A stretch of 38,081 nucleotides of DNA from JBFMHD01 sp040752395 [NCBI: Candidatus Hydrogenedentota bacterium] (GTDB lineage: Bacteria; JBFMHD01). The notes beneath the pieces were generated by a model. The model made no database searches. It was not told where the DNA came from and saw only the letters and a program-made list of their open reading frames with translations. Both the position numbers and the translations under genes were made by a program. Shown here in pieces: positions 15,532 through 23,760 of the stretch (position 1 is the stretch's first letter; each line of letters begins with the position of its first letter). The DNA lies in contig JBFMHD010000003.1 of the NCBI GenBank assembly GCA_040752395.1, forward strand, positions 1 to 38,081, read 5' to 3'.

Positions 15532-15905
15532 TCTATTAGTTCTCTGTATTTTGAGGGTGTAAGTAAATCGTTTATTTCATCAATATTGCTCAATTTAATT
15601 TTAAATAGCCATCCGTCGTTGTATGGGTTTTTATTCACGGTTTCAGGAGTAACTTTAACCTTCTCGTTAATCTCAATAACTTCGCCTGTTACAGGTGAAT
15701 AGATATCCGATGCGCTCTTTACACTCTCAACAACACATACAGTCTCTCCTTTTTTTATCTTTTTACCTATAACAGGTAACTCAAAATAAACTATATCGCC
15801 GAGCTGGTCCTGAGCATAATCAGTAATGCCAACAATTCCAATATCTCCTTCAATCTTAATCCATTCGTGTTCTTCTGTGTATTTTAAATCTTCAGGTATT
15901 AACAT
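15528..15905 (-). CDS. gcvH: Glycine cleavage system H protein
   Basis: The 125-residue lipoyl carrier of the glycine cleavage system. The lipoylated residue is Lys63 in VESVKSASDIYSP. HEWIKIEGDIGIVGITDYA and NPYNDGWLFKIK flank it as usual. Translation starts downstream of module A, whose AGAGGAG lies 7 nt before the ATG, so this repeat supplies the ribosome binding site. It is the first gene of gcvH-gcvPA-gcvPB; gcvT, which often comes first in such operons, is absent and replaced by repeats. Confidence 0.95.
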   Translation of the reverse strand: MLIPEDLKYTEEHEWIKIEGDIGIVGITDYAQDQLGDIVYFELPVIGKKIKKGETVCVVESVKSASDIYSPVTGEVIEINEKVKVTPETVNKNPYNDGWLFKIKLSNIDEINDLLTPSKYRELIE

Positions 15906-15911
15906 ATACTA

Positions 15912-16236
15912 TCTCCTCTGAAAAACGTTGTAACTCTAATAATATCAAGTAGAAGCAAGAAGCAAGATAACGCGAGAACGCAAAAACGCAATAACCCAAT
16001 AACCCAAGAACACAATAACACAATAGTGTAGAGCGCAACCCGCGCTCATGTTGACTCCTCTGAAAAAAGTAAGAAGTAAGAAGTGAGAAGTATGAGGACA
16101 GGCTACAGACTACGGGCTATGGACTACAGCCGGCTGGAGACAAAAGCCCAAAAGTCTGCTGAAAAGTCTTGAGTCTCGAGTCCTGTTTTGACTCACGACT
16201 TGCGACTTTTGACTCTTTTCATATCATCTTTAGTTT
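15912..16236. repeat. Composite intergenic element, copy 3 (A-B-D-B-C)
   Basis: From gcvH outward: A (about 15913-15949), B words (to about 15970), D octads (about 15971-16062), a second heptad array (AGTAAGA twice, AGTGAGA, AGTATGA, about 16066-16093), then C (about 16094-16236). This order differs from copy 1, so the modules can be shuffled. It fills the whole 332-nt spacer between dtd and gcvH; nothing else is visible apart from the small frame in D. Confidence 0.85.
15945..16049 (-). CDS. Speculative 34-codon hydrophobic mini-ORF in module D
   Basis: AGAGGAG lies 5 nt before an ATG that opens MSAGCALHYCVIVFLGYWVI and continues with more hydrophobic residues to a TGA. The same start, MSA(G/V)CALHY, occurs in the two other D copies. 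Translation is unproven; the repeat may simply resemble a gene start. Confidence 0.2.
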   Translation of the reverse strand: MSAGCALHYCVIVFLGYWVIAFLRSRVILLLAST

Positions 16237-16237
16237 T

Positions 16238-16687
16238 TCATATTAATTTTTTAGAGTCAAGAATGATAGTAACTGGTCCATCGTTCTTTATTTCAACGAG
16301 CATCTTTGCACCGAATCTGCCTGTCTGAACTTTAAGCCCCAAACCCTTTATCTTCTCAACATATTTATTATACCATATCTCGCCTTCAAGTGGCGGTGCT
16401 GCATCATCAAAACTCGGTCTTCTGCCTCTTCTACAATCAGCAAGGAGTGTAAATTGACTAACTATAAGAATCTCTCCCTTTATGTCAAGGAGAGATAGAT
16501 TCATTTTACCCTCATTATCTTCAAATATCCTTAAATTAATCGTTTTATCAACAAGATAATTTAAATCATTCTCTGTATCGTTCTTTTCCGCGGCAAAAAG
16601 CACAACCATACCCGCAGATATCTCTCCCACGGTATCGCGATGGATTATTACTTTTGCCTCTTTAACTCGCTGTATCACTATTCGCAT
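16238..16687 (-). CDS. dtd: D-aminoacyl-tRNA deacylase (DTD)
   Basis: Hydrolyses D-aminoacyl-tRNAs (and Gly-tRNA-Ala) for translation quality control. The 149-residue length is normal. Both catalytic signatures are present: SQFTL near residue 77, after GEILIV, and the cross-subunit Gly-cisPro segment NDGPVTI near residue 137. MRIVIQRVKEAKV is the canonical N-terminus, with GGAG upstream of the ATG. It lies between alr and gcvH with repeat-bearing spacers on both sides, so it may be transcribed separately. Confidence 0.95.
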   Translation of the reverse strand: MRIVIQRVKEAKVIIHRDTVGEISAGMVVLFAAEKNDTENDLNYLVDKTINLRIFEDNEGKMNLSLLDIKGEILIVSQFTLLADCRRGRRPSFDDAAPPLEGEIWYNKYVEKIKGLGLKVQTGRFGAKMLVEIKNDGPVTIILDSKKLI

Positions 16688-16792
16688 TGTCGTTTTGCTC
16701 CATTGTAAATTGTAGATTGCAAATTGCTTTATTTAGAAGCGAGATAACGGAAGAAGTGAGAGGTATCGGGACGGGCTTTGTGCCTCTGGCTG

Positions 16793-16822
16793 CCTGCCGC
16801 GGTGGAGCGCGGCGCGGGCAGG
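16793..16822. other. GC-rich hairpin in the alr-dtd spacer
   Basis: CCTGCCGCG and the facing CGCGG...GGGCAGG can form a strong stem around GTGGAG. Its base composition contrasts sharply with the AT-rich surroundings. There is no U tract on either side, so it is not an obvious terminator. A module B fragment (GATAACGGAAGAAGTGAG) precedes it. Confidence 0.5.
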
Positions 16823-16828
16823 TACCTT

Positions 16829-17977
16829 TCAATCATTGATAACAATTCTCGGTATCAAGGGGTTGAGTCTTGACACAACCTCATAATTAATTGTTCCCGT
16901 CATTCTGGCGATGTCATCTGCTGTAATAGATTCATCAGCTGATCTTCCAATAAGTATAACCTCGTCTTCAACAGAGACACCAAAAATATCAGTTACATCA
17001 ACTATGGTAATATTCATACAAACTCTGCCGCATACCGGTGCCCGTTTTCCGCGAATTATTACAAAGCCCTGATTAGAAAGTTTCCTATCATAACCATCAT
17101 AATAACCGATGGGTAAAATCGCAAGTTTAGTTTTATTAGTTGTTTTGTAAGTGCATCCATAACCGACGTATTTACCATGCGATACATTTTTAAGCTGAAC
17201 TATTTTAGTTTTCCAGGATAGAACAGGCTTCAGTTCAACTATATTTTTGTGTTTTAGAAGGCAGCTAAGATAAGTCTCTTTTGATGGCCAGAGACCATAT
17301 AAAGAGATACCAAGTCTTATAAAATTATAATGCGTATCAGGGAATAACAGTCCTGCGGCACTGCAGGCGATGTGTTTACAGTGGATATCTATTTTATTTT
17401 TCTTAAAGAGTTTTAAAAATTTTTTATATTCATTCTTTTGTTTAAAAGCGTAGGTATGATTTGTTGTATCTTCGATATTTGCGAAATGAGTGCTTAATCC
17501 TTCAAGTCTGACAAAACGGCTCTTTTTAAAAAATTCTAAAAACCCAGCTATCTCATTAAAATCCACGCCCTGTCTATTGGTACCTGTTTCTACTTTAAGG
17601 TGAACTTTGATAATTTTATTTTTTTTTGCACCTGTATCTTCAAGAAACTTGAGGGTATCTATTCTGAATACAGTTGGTTCAAGATTATATTCAAAAAGAA
17701 AATGAAGCTCAGAATTAAGCAGACCACCAAGTAGTATTATTCGGTTACCGCACAATTTTCTTACTTCTATTCCTTCTTCTAAAGAATTAACCCCAAACCC
17801 GAAAATATCCTCCCCCTTTAATATAGTAACTACTTTTTCTAAGCTATGTCCATAAGCATTAGCTTTTACGACAGGCAAAATCCCTGTATTTTTTTTCAAT
17901 ACTTTTTTAATACATTTTAGATTCCATAAAAGATTTTTTCTATCAATCTCTATAAAATTAAGGTAGTTATTCTTCAT
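16829..17977 (-). CDS. alr: Alanine racemase
   Basis: A PLP enzyme that makes D-alanine for peptidoglycan. The PLP lysine is Lys38 in LPVVKANAYGHS, and the second catalytic residue, a Tyr, lies in KYVGYGCTYKT near residue 271. GRVCMNITIVDVTD and NYEVVSRLNPLIPRIV are conserved C-terminal segments. The 382-residue length is normal. The start overlaps the stop of the HEAT-repeat gene by 4 nt, so the pair is probably co-translated. Confidence 0.95.
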   Translation of the reverse strand: MKNNYLNFIEIDRKNLLWNLKCIKKVLKKNTGILPVVKANAYGHSLEKVVTILKGEDIFGFGVNSLEEGIEVRKLCGNRIILLGGLLNSELHFLFEYNLEPTVFRIDTLKFLEDTGAKKNKIIKVHLKVETGTNRQGVDFNEIAGFLEFFKKSRFVRLEGLSTHFANIEDTTNHTYAFKQKNEYKKFLKLFKKNKIDIHCKHIACSAAGLLFPDTHYNFIRLGISLYGLWPSKETYLSCLLKHKNIVELKPVLSWKTKIVQLKNVSHGKYVGYGCTYKTTNKTKLAILPIGYYDGYDRKLSNQGFVIIRGKRAPVCGRVCMNITIVDVTDIFGVSVEDEVILIGRSADESITADDIARMTGTINYEVVSRLNPLIPRIVIND

Positions 17978-20124
17978 TTTATTTGTTCCTGCTTATCTCT
18001 CAAACTTTTTAATACAGATGTTATAGAGTATTTCTGGGTTTCTGTTTCCAATTCTTCATCTATGTCTTTTTCAATCTCAATCATACCTTTCTCACCAAGT
18101 CCAAGTATAATTCTGAATGCTTCTTTTTTTAACTCATCTTTAGTCTGTGAAATAAGACTTTTAACTGCGTCGGTTTTTACCCTTGCCTCTGGGTCCTGCA
18201 GAAGAAACCCTGCCAGACGCAATGCTTTAACATCCTCTACCTGACCACATACCCACGCCGCTGTGGCTCTCATCCATTTATCATCACTTGATGCCATCTT
18301 TTGAAGTATTTTATAACACTCCGGCGCCATAAATTGATAGAGGAGTTTACAGGCATTGCCTTTAACCCTGTTATTATCTGATTCAAGTAACGGTGAGATA
18401 CTAATAACAACTTTATTTTTATCTATTATAGGCACTATGGTTCGTTCAATCGCTTCAATTGCATTAGCACAAACTCGTGGATCCTCATCTTTAAGAAGTT
18501 TGAGGAATTCATCAAGCAATCTCCTATCTTTAAGAAGCCCGAGTTGAGTAACAGCAGTGGCTCTAATTTTTTTATCATCATCCTTCAAACATCTTTTAAG
18601 ATGTAGGATTTTACTTTCTTCCTCAAAATTCGATATGCTTAAACAGGCAGCATATCTTATATCAGGATCAGGTTCTGTTAAAGCCTTGATTATAATTTTT
18701 AAGCTATCTTTATTTTTTAACTTACCAAGTCCGATCAAGATTTCTTTTCTTTCTTCAATATTAACAGTTATCTGATATAATCTCATAAAAAAATCTGTTA
18801 CTTTAATATCTTCTATATTTGAGAGAGCCTGTAATATAACTATTTTCTCATTTTCATCTATTGTATGTGTATAGATATCAATAAGTATCTCAACCCCTTC
18901 CTTTGATTTTAATTTACCCAGGAGTTTTGCATAATTTAATAAAGAATACTCTTCTTTTTTTATTTTTTTTTCTTTTATGTCTCTGATAATAATGTTGAAT
19001 AATCTATTTTTCTGCCATTTATAACGTAAATTAAAAATCTCGGAAAATAAATATTCTTTATCTTCTTTTCCTCTCATCTCAAGATAACCATAAATTTTTT
19101 GTTTCAATCCCTCAATATCAATATCTTGTTCACTCTTTAAAAAATCGAGAATCGAGCCCAGAATTTCTTTATCTTTGATATCTGTCATAATGTTTTTAAT
19201 TTCTTTTCCCAGCAAGTCAAGACCATCAGGGGCACCTGTTTCCTCTTTTTCCTTTTCACCTTTCTTTACCTTTATATTTTTAATTTGCTGATAATAATTT
19301 ATTACGAAGGCGATGAGTTCTTCTCTGTCTTTTATAAGTCTATAGACTGTCTCCATCAAAACATTTGAGAATAACTCGTCAGCTTTTAACATTTCATCAA
19401 TAAACACTTTAATAATATGTGATGTAGCTCTGTTTATCTTACGTAAAACAGCGATTTTAATAATTTTCTCTTTGGTATTAAAAACTTCTAAAAGAAAGTC
19501 TAATGAACGTATATCATCTATTTTTGAAATAACATCTATAATACTTACCTTTTCTGCTAAAGTAGCGGTTGTCCATAAGCGTTTCATAGCATCGAGTAAT
19601 TTCAAATCTGCGTAAGAAGCAAGTAATCTGATAGATAGTATCCTGACCTTTTCAGAAGCGGTCGGTAAAATCTTGAAAACCTCGTTTAAAATTCTAATAT
19701 TTTTTTTACCCATCAACGATTCGAGCGCTGCTTCGACTAAAGTTTCATCTTTATCTTTTACAAATCTTAATATCGCATTCAATGATTCTTCAGTATCAAA
19801 TCTTTTAAGCCCCTGGATAGCTTCTCTTACCACTTCGTTATCATTATCTGATAGAGCTTTAAAATAAATAGCTTGGTTATTATAATCCGGCAGTAACCTC
19901 AAAATAAATAAAGCGGTTTTTCTTAAGAGCGGTTCTTTATCGGAGCAGCTTAATTCAAATATATTTCTTACCGCAGCCGAATCGTACCAGGCAAGATATT
20001 TCAGACTCAAAGCCCTTGTCTCAGTATCGCCTTTATCCCATAATTCAAGAAGATATTGATAAGCATCGGTTGTTTTAAGACTCGCGAGGTTCTGTAACAG
20101 TTCTCTGTTTTTATTCCAATCCAT
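17974..20124 (-). CDS. HEAT-repeat protein
   Basis: A protein of about 716 residues built almost wholly of HEAT/PBS-lyase-type helical repeats, for example PDPDIRYAACLSISNFEEES, KDDDKKIRATAVTQLGLLKD, LKDEDPRVCANAIEAIE and LQDPEARVKTDAVKSLI. There is no signal peptide or membrane segment, so it is probably cytoplasmic. Such repeats form protein-binding solenoids; no enzymatic motif is visible. The frame is open from a TTG at 20148, but I prefer the ATG at 20124 with AAGGACAGG shortly upstream. It lies 37 nt after dnaX and overlaps alr. Confidence 0.82.
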   Translation of the reverse strand: MDWNKNRELLQNLASLKTTDAYQYLLELWDKGDTETRALSLKYLAWYDSAAVRNIFELSCSDKEPLLRKTALFILRLLPDYNNQAIYFKALSDNDNEVVREAIQGLKRFDTEESLNAILRFVKDKDETLVEAALESLMGKKNIRILNEVFKILPTASEKVRILSIRLLASYADLKLLDAMKRLWTTATLAEKVSIIDVISKIDDIRSLDFLLEVFNTKEKIIKIAVLRKINRATSHIIKVFIDEMLKADELFSNVLMETVYRLIKDREELIAFVINYYQQIKNIKVKKGEKEKEETGAPDGLDLLGKEIKNIMTDIKDKEILGSILDFLKSEQDIDIEGLKQKIYGYLEMRGKEDKEYLFSEIFNLRYKWQKNRLFNIIIRDIKEKKIKKEEYSLLNYAKLLGKLKSKEGVEILIDIYTHTIDENEKIVILQALSNIEDIKVTDFFMRLYQITVNIEERKEILIGLGKLKNKDSLKIIIKALTEPDPDIRYAACLSISNFEEESKILHLKRCLKDDDKKIRATAVTQLGLLKDRRLLDEFLKLLKDEDPRVCANAIEAIERTIVPIIDKNKVVISISPLLESDNNRVKGNACKLLYQFMAPECYKILQKMASSDDKWMRATAAWVCGQVEDVKALRLAGFLLQDPEARVKTDAVKSLISQTKDELKKEAFRIILGLGEKGMIEIEKDIDEELETETQKYSITSVLKSLRDKQEQIK

Positions 20125-20161
20125 AGTTTCTGCCTGTCCTTCACTCAATTTGGTTCACCAG

Positions 20162-21754
20162 TCAATCTTCTACCTCCACTACCTCTCCACCAAGTATATC
20201 CTTTAGCTTTTTTACTGTGGGATGTTTTTTTGCTTCAAATATTTTATCGTCAATTTTATTACTCTCTTTTTCCTGTGATATCGTTTCATCTTTATCAATC
20301 GTTAATTTAAAGTTATATTTAGAAAGATATTTTTTAAAAATTATCTCAAGTATATCCATTCTTCTCTCAACCTCCTTTTTATGTCTATCAGATGCCACGG
20401 TAAAAATAATGTTATTCTCTCTGATAACATATTTTACAGGGTTTAGCCAGGCTCTTAAAATAGGGTTTTCTCTGTCAATCTCTTTTAAGAAAAGGTCGAT
20501 TAAATTTAATTCGTTTTCATCTTCACAAGAGTCACTATCAATATCAATTAATTTTGTTTTTTCCCTGAAATCCATCATTTTTTCATTACTTGCCAGTCTC
20601 GTTGTTGCTGTGCTACCAACCTCATAGTATAACTCCATCATCTTCTCGGTTATTTCTTTTAAGGTGAGTGGTTCGACCCCAAATTGAGATATCCTGTGCA
20701 ACGAAAACAATAGAACATCTTCAGGGAAAGTAGATTTTTTACACCACTCATATGCTCTCAGTATGTTTTCGAGTACCTCCTCAATAAATCTTAAATTCAT
20801 TCCAAGGGCTAAGTCTTTAATCCTGTCATTATCTATAAACGGATATTCTATACTATCAAAATTCTTTATTACTTTTACCTCAAGCAGTGTTCTTAAAAAA
20901 TGTATAAATCCTTCAATAAAACTCAGGATATTAGCAGAATGTTTTGATACATCATTTATTATCTCTAAAACTTTTTTACTTTCATTTTTATTAATAGCTG
21001 TTAAAAGTTCAGGATACAATTCGGTTTTTGTAAAACCAAGCACTGTTTTAACAGCTTCTGTTTTTATGTCTTTTTCGCAATAAGATATAACAAGGTCAAG
21101 GAGACTTAAAGCGTCTCTCATACTCCCATCAGAAGCAAATGAAATAATATCAAGTGCCCCATCTTCAAAATTAATTTTCTCTTTTATTAATATCTCTTTA
21201 AGCTGAGAATAAATTAGCGTTTTTGATATCCTGTGAAAATCAAATCTCTGACATCTCGAAATGATAGTAGGTGGTAACTTTTCAGGAGCAGTTGTAGCAA
21301 GAATAAATACAACATAGAATGGCGGTTCCTCAAGTGTTTTAAGTAATGCATTAAACGCCTCAGGAGTAAGCATATGAACCTCATCTATTATATAAATTTT
21401 ATACTTTGAGTTAAGCGGAGATACCCTCACCTTCTCTTTTAATAGCCTTATCTCATCAATCCCGCGATTAGATGCACCATCAATCTCATATACATCTAAA
21501 GCCCTGTCCTCATTTATTTCAGTACATTTTTCACATACATTACAGGGTCTATCTTTAGATGAGAGACAATTTAGCGCTTTTGCAAGTATCCTCGCAGTTG
21601 AAGTTTTCCCTATGCCGCGACATCCTGAAAATAAATAAGCATGATGAACCATATCAAGTTTTATAGCATTCTTTAGCGTTCTTGCAGTAAAATCCTGGCC
21701 TATTAGAGTGTCAAAATCCAAAGGCCGATACTTCCGAGCAAGCGCTAGATACAT
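20162..21754 (-). CDS. dnaX: DNA polymerase III subunits gamma/tau
   Basis: The clamp-loader ATPase of the replicative polymerase. Walker A is SGCRGIGKTS (near residues 43-52), followed by the four-Cys zinc module (NCLSSKDRPCNVCEKC), Walker B IYIIDEVHML, and sensor 1 and SRC motif LPPTIISRCQRF. At 530 residues it is long enough to include domain III and a modest tau-type tail. AGAGGAGG, 8 nt before the ATG, belongs to module A. The large SRP RNA lies upstream on the same strand. Confidence 0.95.
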   Translation of the reverse strand: MYLALARKYRPLDFDTLIGQDFTARTLKNAIKLDMVHHAYLFSGCRGIGKTSTARILAKALNCLSSKDRPCNVCEKCTEINEDRALDVYEIDGASNRGIDEIRLLKEKVRVSPLNSKYKIYIIDEVHMLTPEAFNALLKTLEEPPFYVVFILATTAPEKLPPTIISRCQRFDFHRISKTLIYSQLKEILIKEKINFEDGALDIISFASDGSMRDALSLLDLVISYCEKDIKTEAVKTVLGFTKTELYPELLTAINKNESKKVLEIINDVSKHSANILSFIEGFIHFLRTLLEVKVIKNFDSIEYPFIDNDRIKDLALGMNLRFIEEVLENILRAYEWCKKSTFPEDVLLFSLHRISQFGVEPLTLKEITEKMMELYYEVGSTATTRLASNEKMMDFREKTKLIDIDSDSCEDENELNLIDLFLKEIDRENPILRAWLNPVKYVIRENNIIFTVASDRHKKEVERRMDILEIIFKKYLSKYNFKLTIDKDETISQEKESNKIDDKIFEAKKHPTVKKLKDILGGEVVEVED

Positions 21755-21767
21755 CGATATACCCTCC

Positions 21768-22033
21768 TCTGAAAAACGCTGTAACTCTGATAATTCGGGC
21801 TACAGGCTACGGGCTACGGACTACAGCCGGCTGGAGCCAAAAGCCCAAAGCCTGCTGAAAAGTCTTGAGTCTTGAGTCTCGAGTCCTGTTTTGACTCACG
21901 ACTTGCGACTCACGACTCTTTTTATATCATCTTTGGTTTTTCATATATTGTGTAGAGCGCAAAAACGCAATAACCCAAGAACCCAAGAACCCAATAGTGT
22001 AGAGCGCAACCCGCGCTCATGAGTACTCCTCTG
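21768..22033. repeat. Composite intergenic element, copy 4 (A-C-D)
   Basis: Truncated A (21768-21796), then C (about 21797-21945) with four GGCTAC heptads, four AGTC(T/C)(T/C)G heptads and four GACT heptads, then D (21950-22033) with AACCCAAG octads. Module B is missing. It sits between the SRP RNA and dnaX. Confidence 0.85.
21922..22020 (-). CDS. Speculative 32-codon hydrophobic mini-ORF in module D
   Basis: AGAGGAG and an ATG open MSAGCALHYWVLGFLGYCVF, ending in a TAA inside module C. The start region is identical to that of the copy at 16049. Without expression data this remains a pattern rather than a gene. Confidence 0.2.
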   Translation of the reverse strand: MSAGCALHYWVLGFLGYCVFALYTIYEKPKMI

Positions 22034-22067
22034 TGCCTGTCTATAGATGGGTAAACCCGGCTCTACT

Positions 22068-22085
22068 ACGGGTCTTGTGACCCTC
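22068..22085. repeat. 18-nt hairpin repeat (family E), copy 1
   Basis: ACGGGTCTTGTGACCCTC, with stem GGGTC/GACCC and loop TTGT, is identical to 31330-31347. Confidence 0.7.
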
Positions 22086-22141
22086 ACTACTGGACTGATT
22101 TCATTTTGCGATCTGCATTTTGCATTTTTCAATTTGCAATT

Positions 22142-22161
22142 CGACATTCGCAAGAATGTCG
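22142..22161. other. Perfect hairpin just after the SRP RNA
   Basis: CGACATTC-GCAA-GAATGTCG is an 8-bp stem 6 nt beyond the SRP RNA terminal helix on the minus strand. There is no U tract, so a processing or weak termination signal is a guess. Confidence 0.5.
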
Positions 22162-22167
22162 TCTAAC

Positions 22168-22440
22168 GGTTGTGCACCTGAAACTCGACCAGTTGGGATA
22201 AGCTCAATCAAAATAAGAGGTCTCCGGTCCAGCACCTCTGCGGCTCACAGGTAAAATTGTTTATGGCTGCTCGGTTCCCCGCCTGACCAGGTTCACAAAT
22301 AACCTGTAGCACAGAACCAGACCTTCATCGACCCACAATCTTAATTGCTTTTTACCTTGCCTTGCCTCATATCAGGAATTAAGCCCTGCTATGGCGGGTT
22401 GCAGGTTCAGGGCACCGCCAGCTCCCCGCTTAGCACAACC
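22168..22440 (-). ncRNA. ffs: Large bacterial SRP RNA (with Alu domain)
   Basis: The RNA scaffold of the signal recognition particle, about 273 nt. The 5' Alu domain shows TGCTAAGCGGGGAG, then GGTGCCCTG ... GCAGGGC. The 5' GGTTGTGC (22433-22440) pairs exactly with GCACAACC at the 3' end (22168-22175) as helix 1. The apical domain that binds Ffh has CAGG opposite AGCAG around CGG-GGAA-CCG, that is, a GGAA tetraloop and the asymmetric internal loop. This is the long form known from Bacillus and Thermotoga, not the short 4.5S type. It lies upstream of dnaX on the same strand, as in B. subtilis. Confidence 0.9.
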
Positions 22441-22493
22441 GTAATCATATCTCATACATCATCGCCATTGAAAAGTGTGCCTATAAAAATTAT

Positions 22494-22522
22494 TGTATAT
22501 CATAATTTAATTTTATAGTCAA
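22494..22522 (-). promoter_or_regulatory. Probable promoter of the SRP RNA
   Basis: TTGACT (22517-22522), a 17-nt spacer and TATACA (22494-22499), with TACAAT two bases further as an alternative -10. Transcription would begin about 45 nt before the mature 5' end, requiring trimming. The rest of the spacer to mlaD is AT-rich without other visible features. Confidence 0.5.
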
Positions 22523-22596
22523 AAATATTATTTTTTATAACGAGTGTTTATAGATTTTTTCTCTTTCTTTAAAAATGTCTATTAAGGTTTCTTTTG

Positions 22597-23760
22597 TCAG
22601 TCGGATTCTTTTAATTTATTCCAGAATAGTTTCTCAGCTTCCTGATATTTGTTTAAACTCTCGTTTAATACCTGCAGCGTATTCTTATATTCTTCACTTT
22701 GCGGAGCCAATGTTTTTAAACTCTCAACGGTCTCATTAATAATCTCGGCCTGCTCTGACATTATTGTGACTATATCATATATTGTAATCTGTGTTCTCTC
22801 TTTTTTATCAGGTTTGTGAAGCAGTCTCCAGGGTCTATGTCTTAATTCCTGGGATAAAGCATTCACATTATTCGTAATACTAACAACATTGTCTATTATC
22901 TTATCTATATCAGCTCTATTCTCTTTTACTAAACTATTAAGTGTATCAAGTGTAGTTTGTAATTTACTACCAGCTTGATTCAGGTTGGTTATTAATTCTT
23001 CTATATCGTTCTGTTTCTTTTTTAATATTTGATAGATTACTTTAATAGCCTCGGAGAGATTAGAAACTGTTATAGATAGTGTATCAGAATTTTTACTGAT
23101 AAAATTATTAGCTTTCTCTGTTAAGGAATTAATGTTTGTAATAGTGGACGAAATTTTAGGTTTTTCTTTAGATAACAAATCTTTAGCATCTTTTAATAAA
23201 ATCTTTGCATGGTTAGATGCATCATTTAAATTAGCAAGCATCTCATCAACATCGCCACTCTGGTCTACTCTGCCGAATAAATTGTTTAAATGGTCAAGTA
23301 GACTCTCTACTTTTGTAATAACATCACTGGCACCAGAGGTTAATTCAGAGAATTCAAGCGGTGGTTTGCCAATAATAATATCTTCCTTTTTAATATTACC
23401 TTTACCTGCTTTAATAACAAGCGAGGTTACGCCTGTTAAAGTAGCAGAGATAGTAGCTTTAGAATCATCTCTTATAATAACATCCTTTGTTACCTCGCAA
23501 GAAACTTCTACATGTGTAATTGTTTCTTTATTTATTTCAAGCGGTACAAACTTCATCTCTTTTACACTGCCGCTTTCTACACCTGCATAAAACACTGGGT
23601 CACCAATTTTTAACCCTTTTGCATCATAAAAATAAATTTTAACAATCTTTTTATCTTTAAACATCTCACCATAATCACCAACAATAATCAGAATAGCAGT
23701 AAATAATATTACACACACAAGTACCATAACACCGACTTTGAACTCGTTACTTATTCTCAT
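22597..23760 (-). CDS. mlaD: MlaD-like MCE-domain protein
   Basis: The periplasmic, membrane-anchored substrate-binding part of an Mla-type phospholipid ABC transporter. One N-terminal transmembrane helix (about residues 9-27) is followed by the MCE domain: FYDAKGLKIGDPVFYAGVES and ATLTGVTSLVIKAG. Residues beyond about 150 form a long helical region rich in Asn, Leu and Lys, probably coiled coil. At 387 residues it is much longer than E. coli MlaD (183) and resembles long MCE proteins that may span the periplasm. It overlaps mlaF by 4 nt. MlaC and MlaA are not in the window. Confidence 0.88.
   Translation of the reverse strand: MRISNEFKVGVMVLVCVILFTAILIIVGDYGEMFKDKKIVKIYFYDAKGLKIGDPVFYAGVESGSVKEMKFVPLEINKETITHVEVSCEVTKDVIIRDDSKATISATLTGVTSLVIKAGKGNIKKEDIIIGKPPLEFSELTSGASDVITKVESLLDHLNNLFGRVDQSGDVDEMLANLNDASNHAKILLKDAKDLLSKEKPKISSTITNINSLTEKANNFISKNSDTLSITVSNLSEAIKVIYQILKKKQNDIEELITNLNQAGSKLQTTLDTLNSLVKENRADIDKIIDNVVSITNNVNALSQELRHRPWRLLHKPDKKERTQITIYDIVTIMSEQAEIINETVESLKTLAPQSEEYKNTLQVLNESLNKYQEAEKLFWNKLKESD

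Noticed and set aside
21941-22153. 70-codon minus-strand frame next to the SRP RNA
   Set aside because: It is made of module D, a family E hairpin and spacer, with no ribosome site and no protein-like pattern.
22168-22440. Possible tmRNA or RNase P RNA instead of SRP RNA
   Set aside because: There is no tRNA-like end or tag frame and no RNase P core motifs, while Alu and apical SRP motifs and helix 1 are all present.
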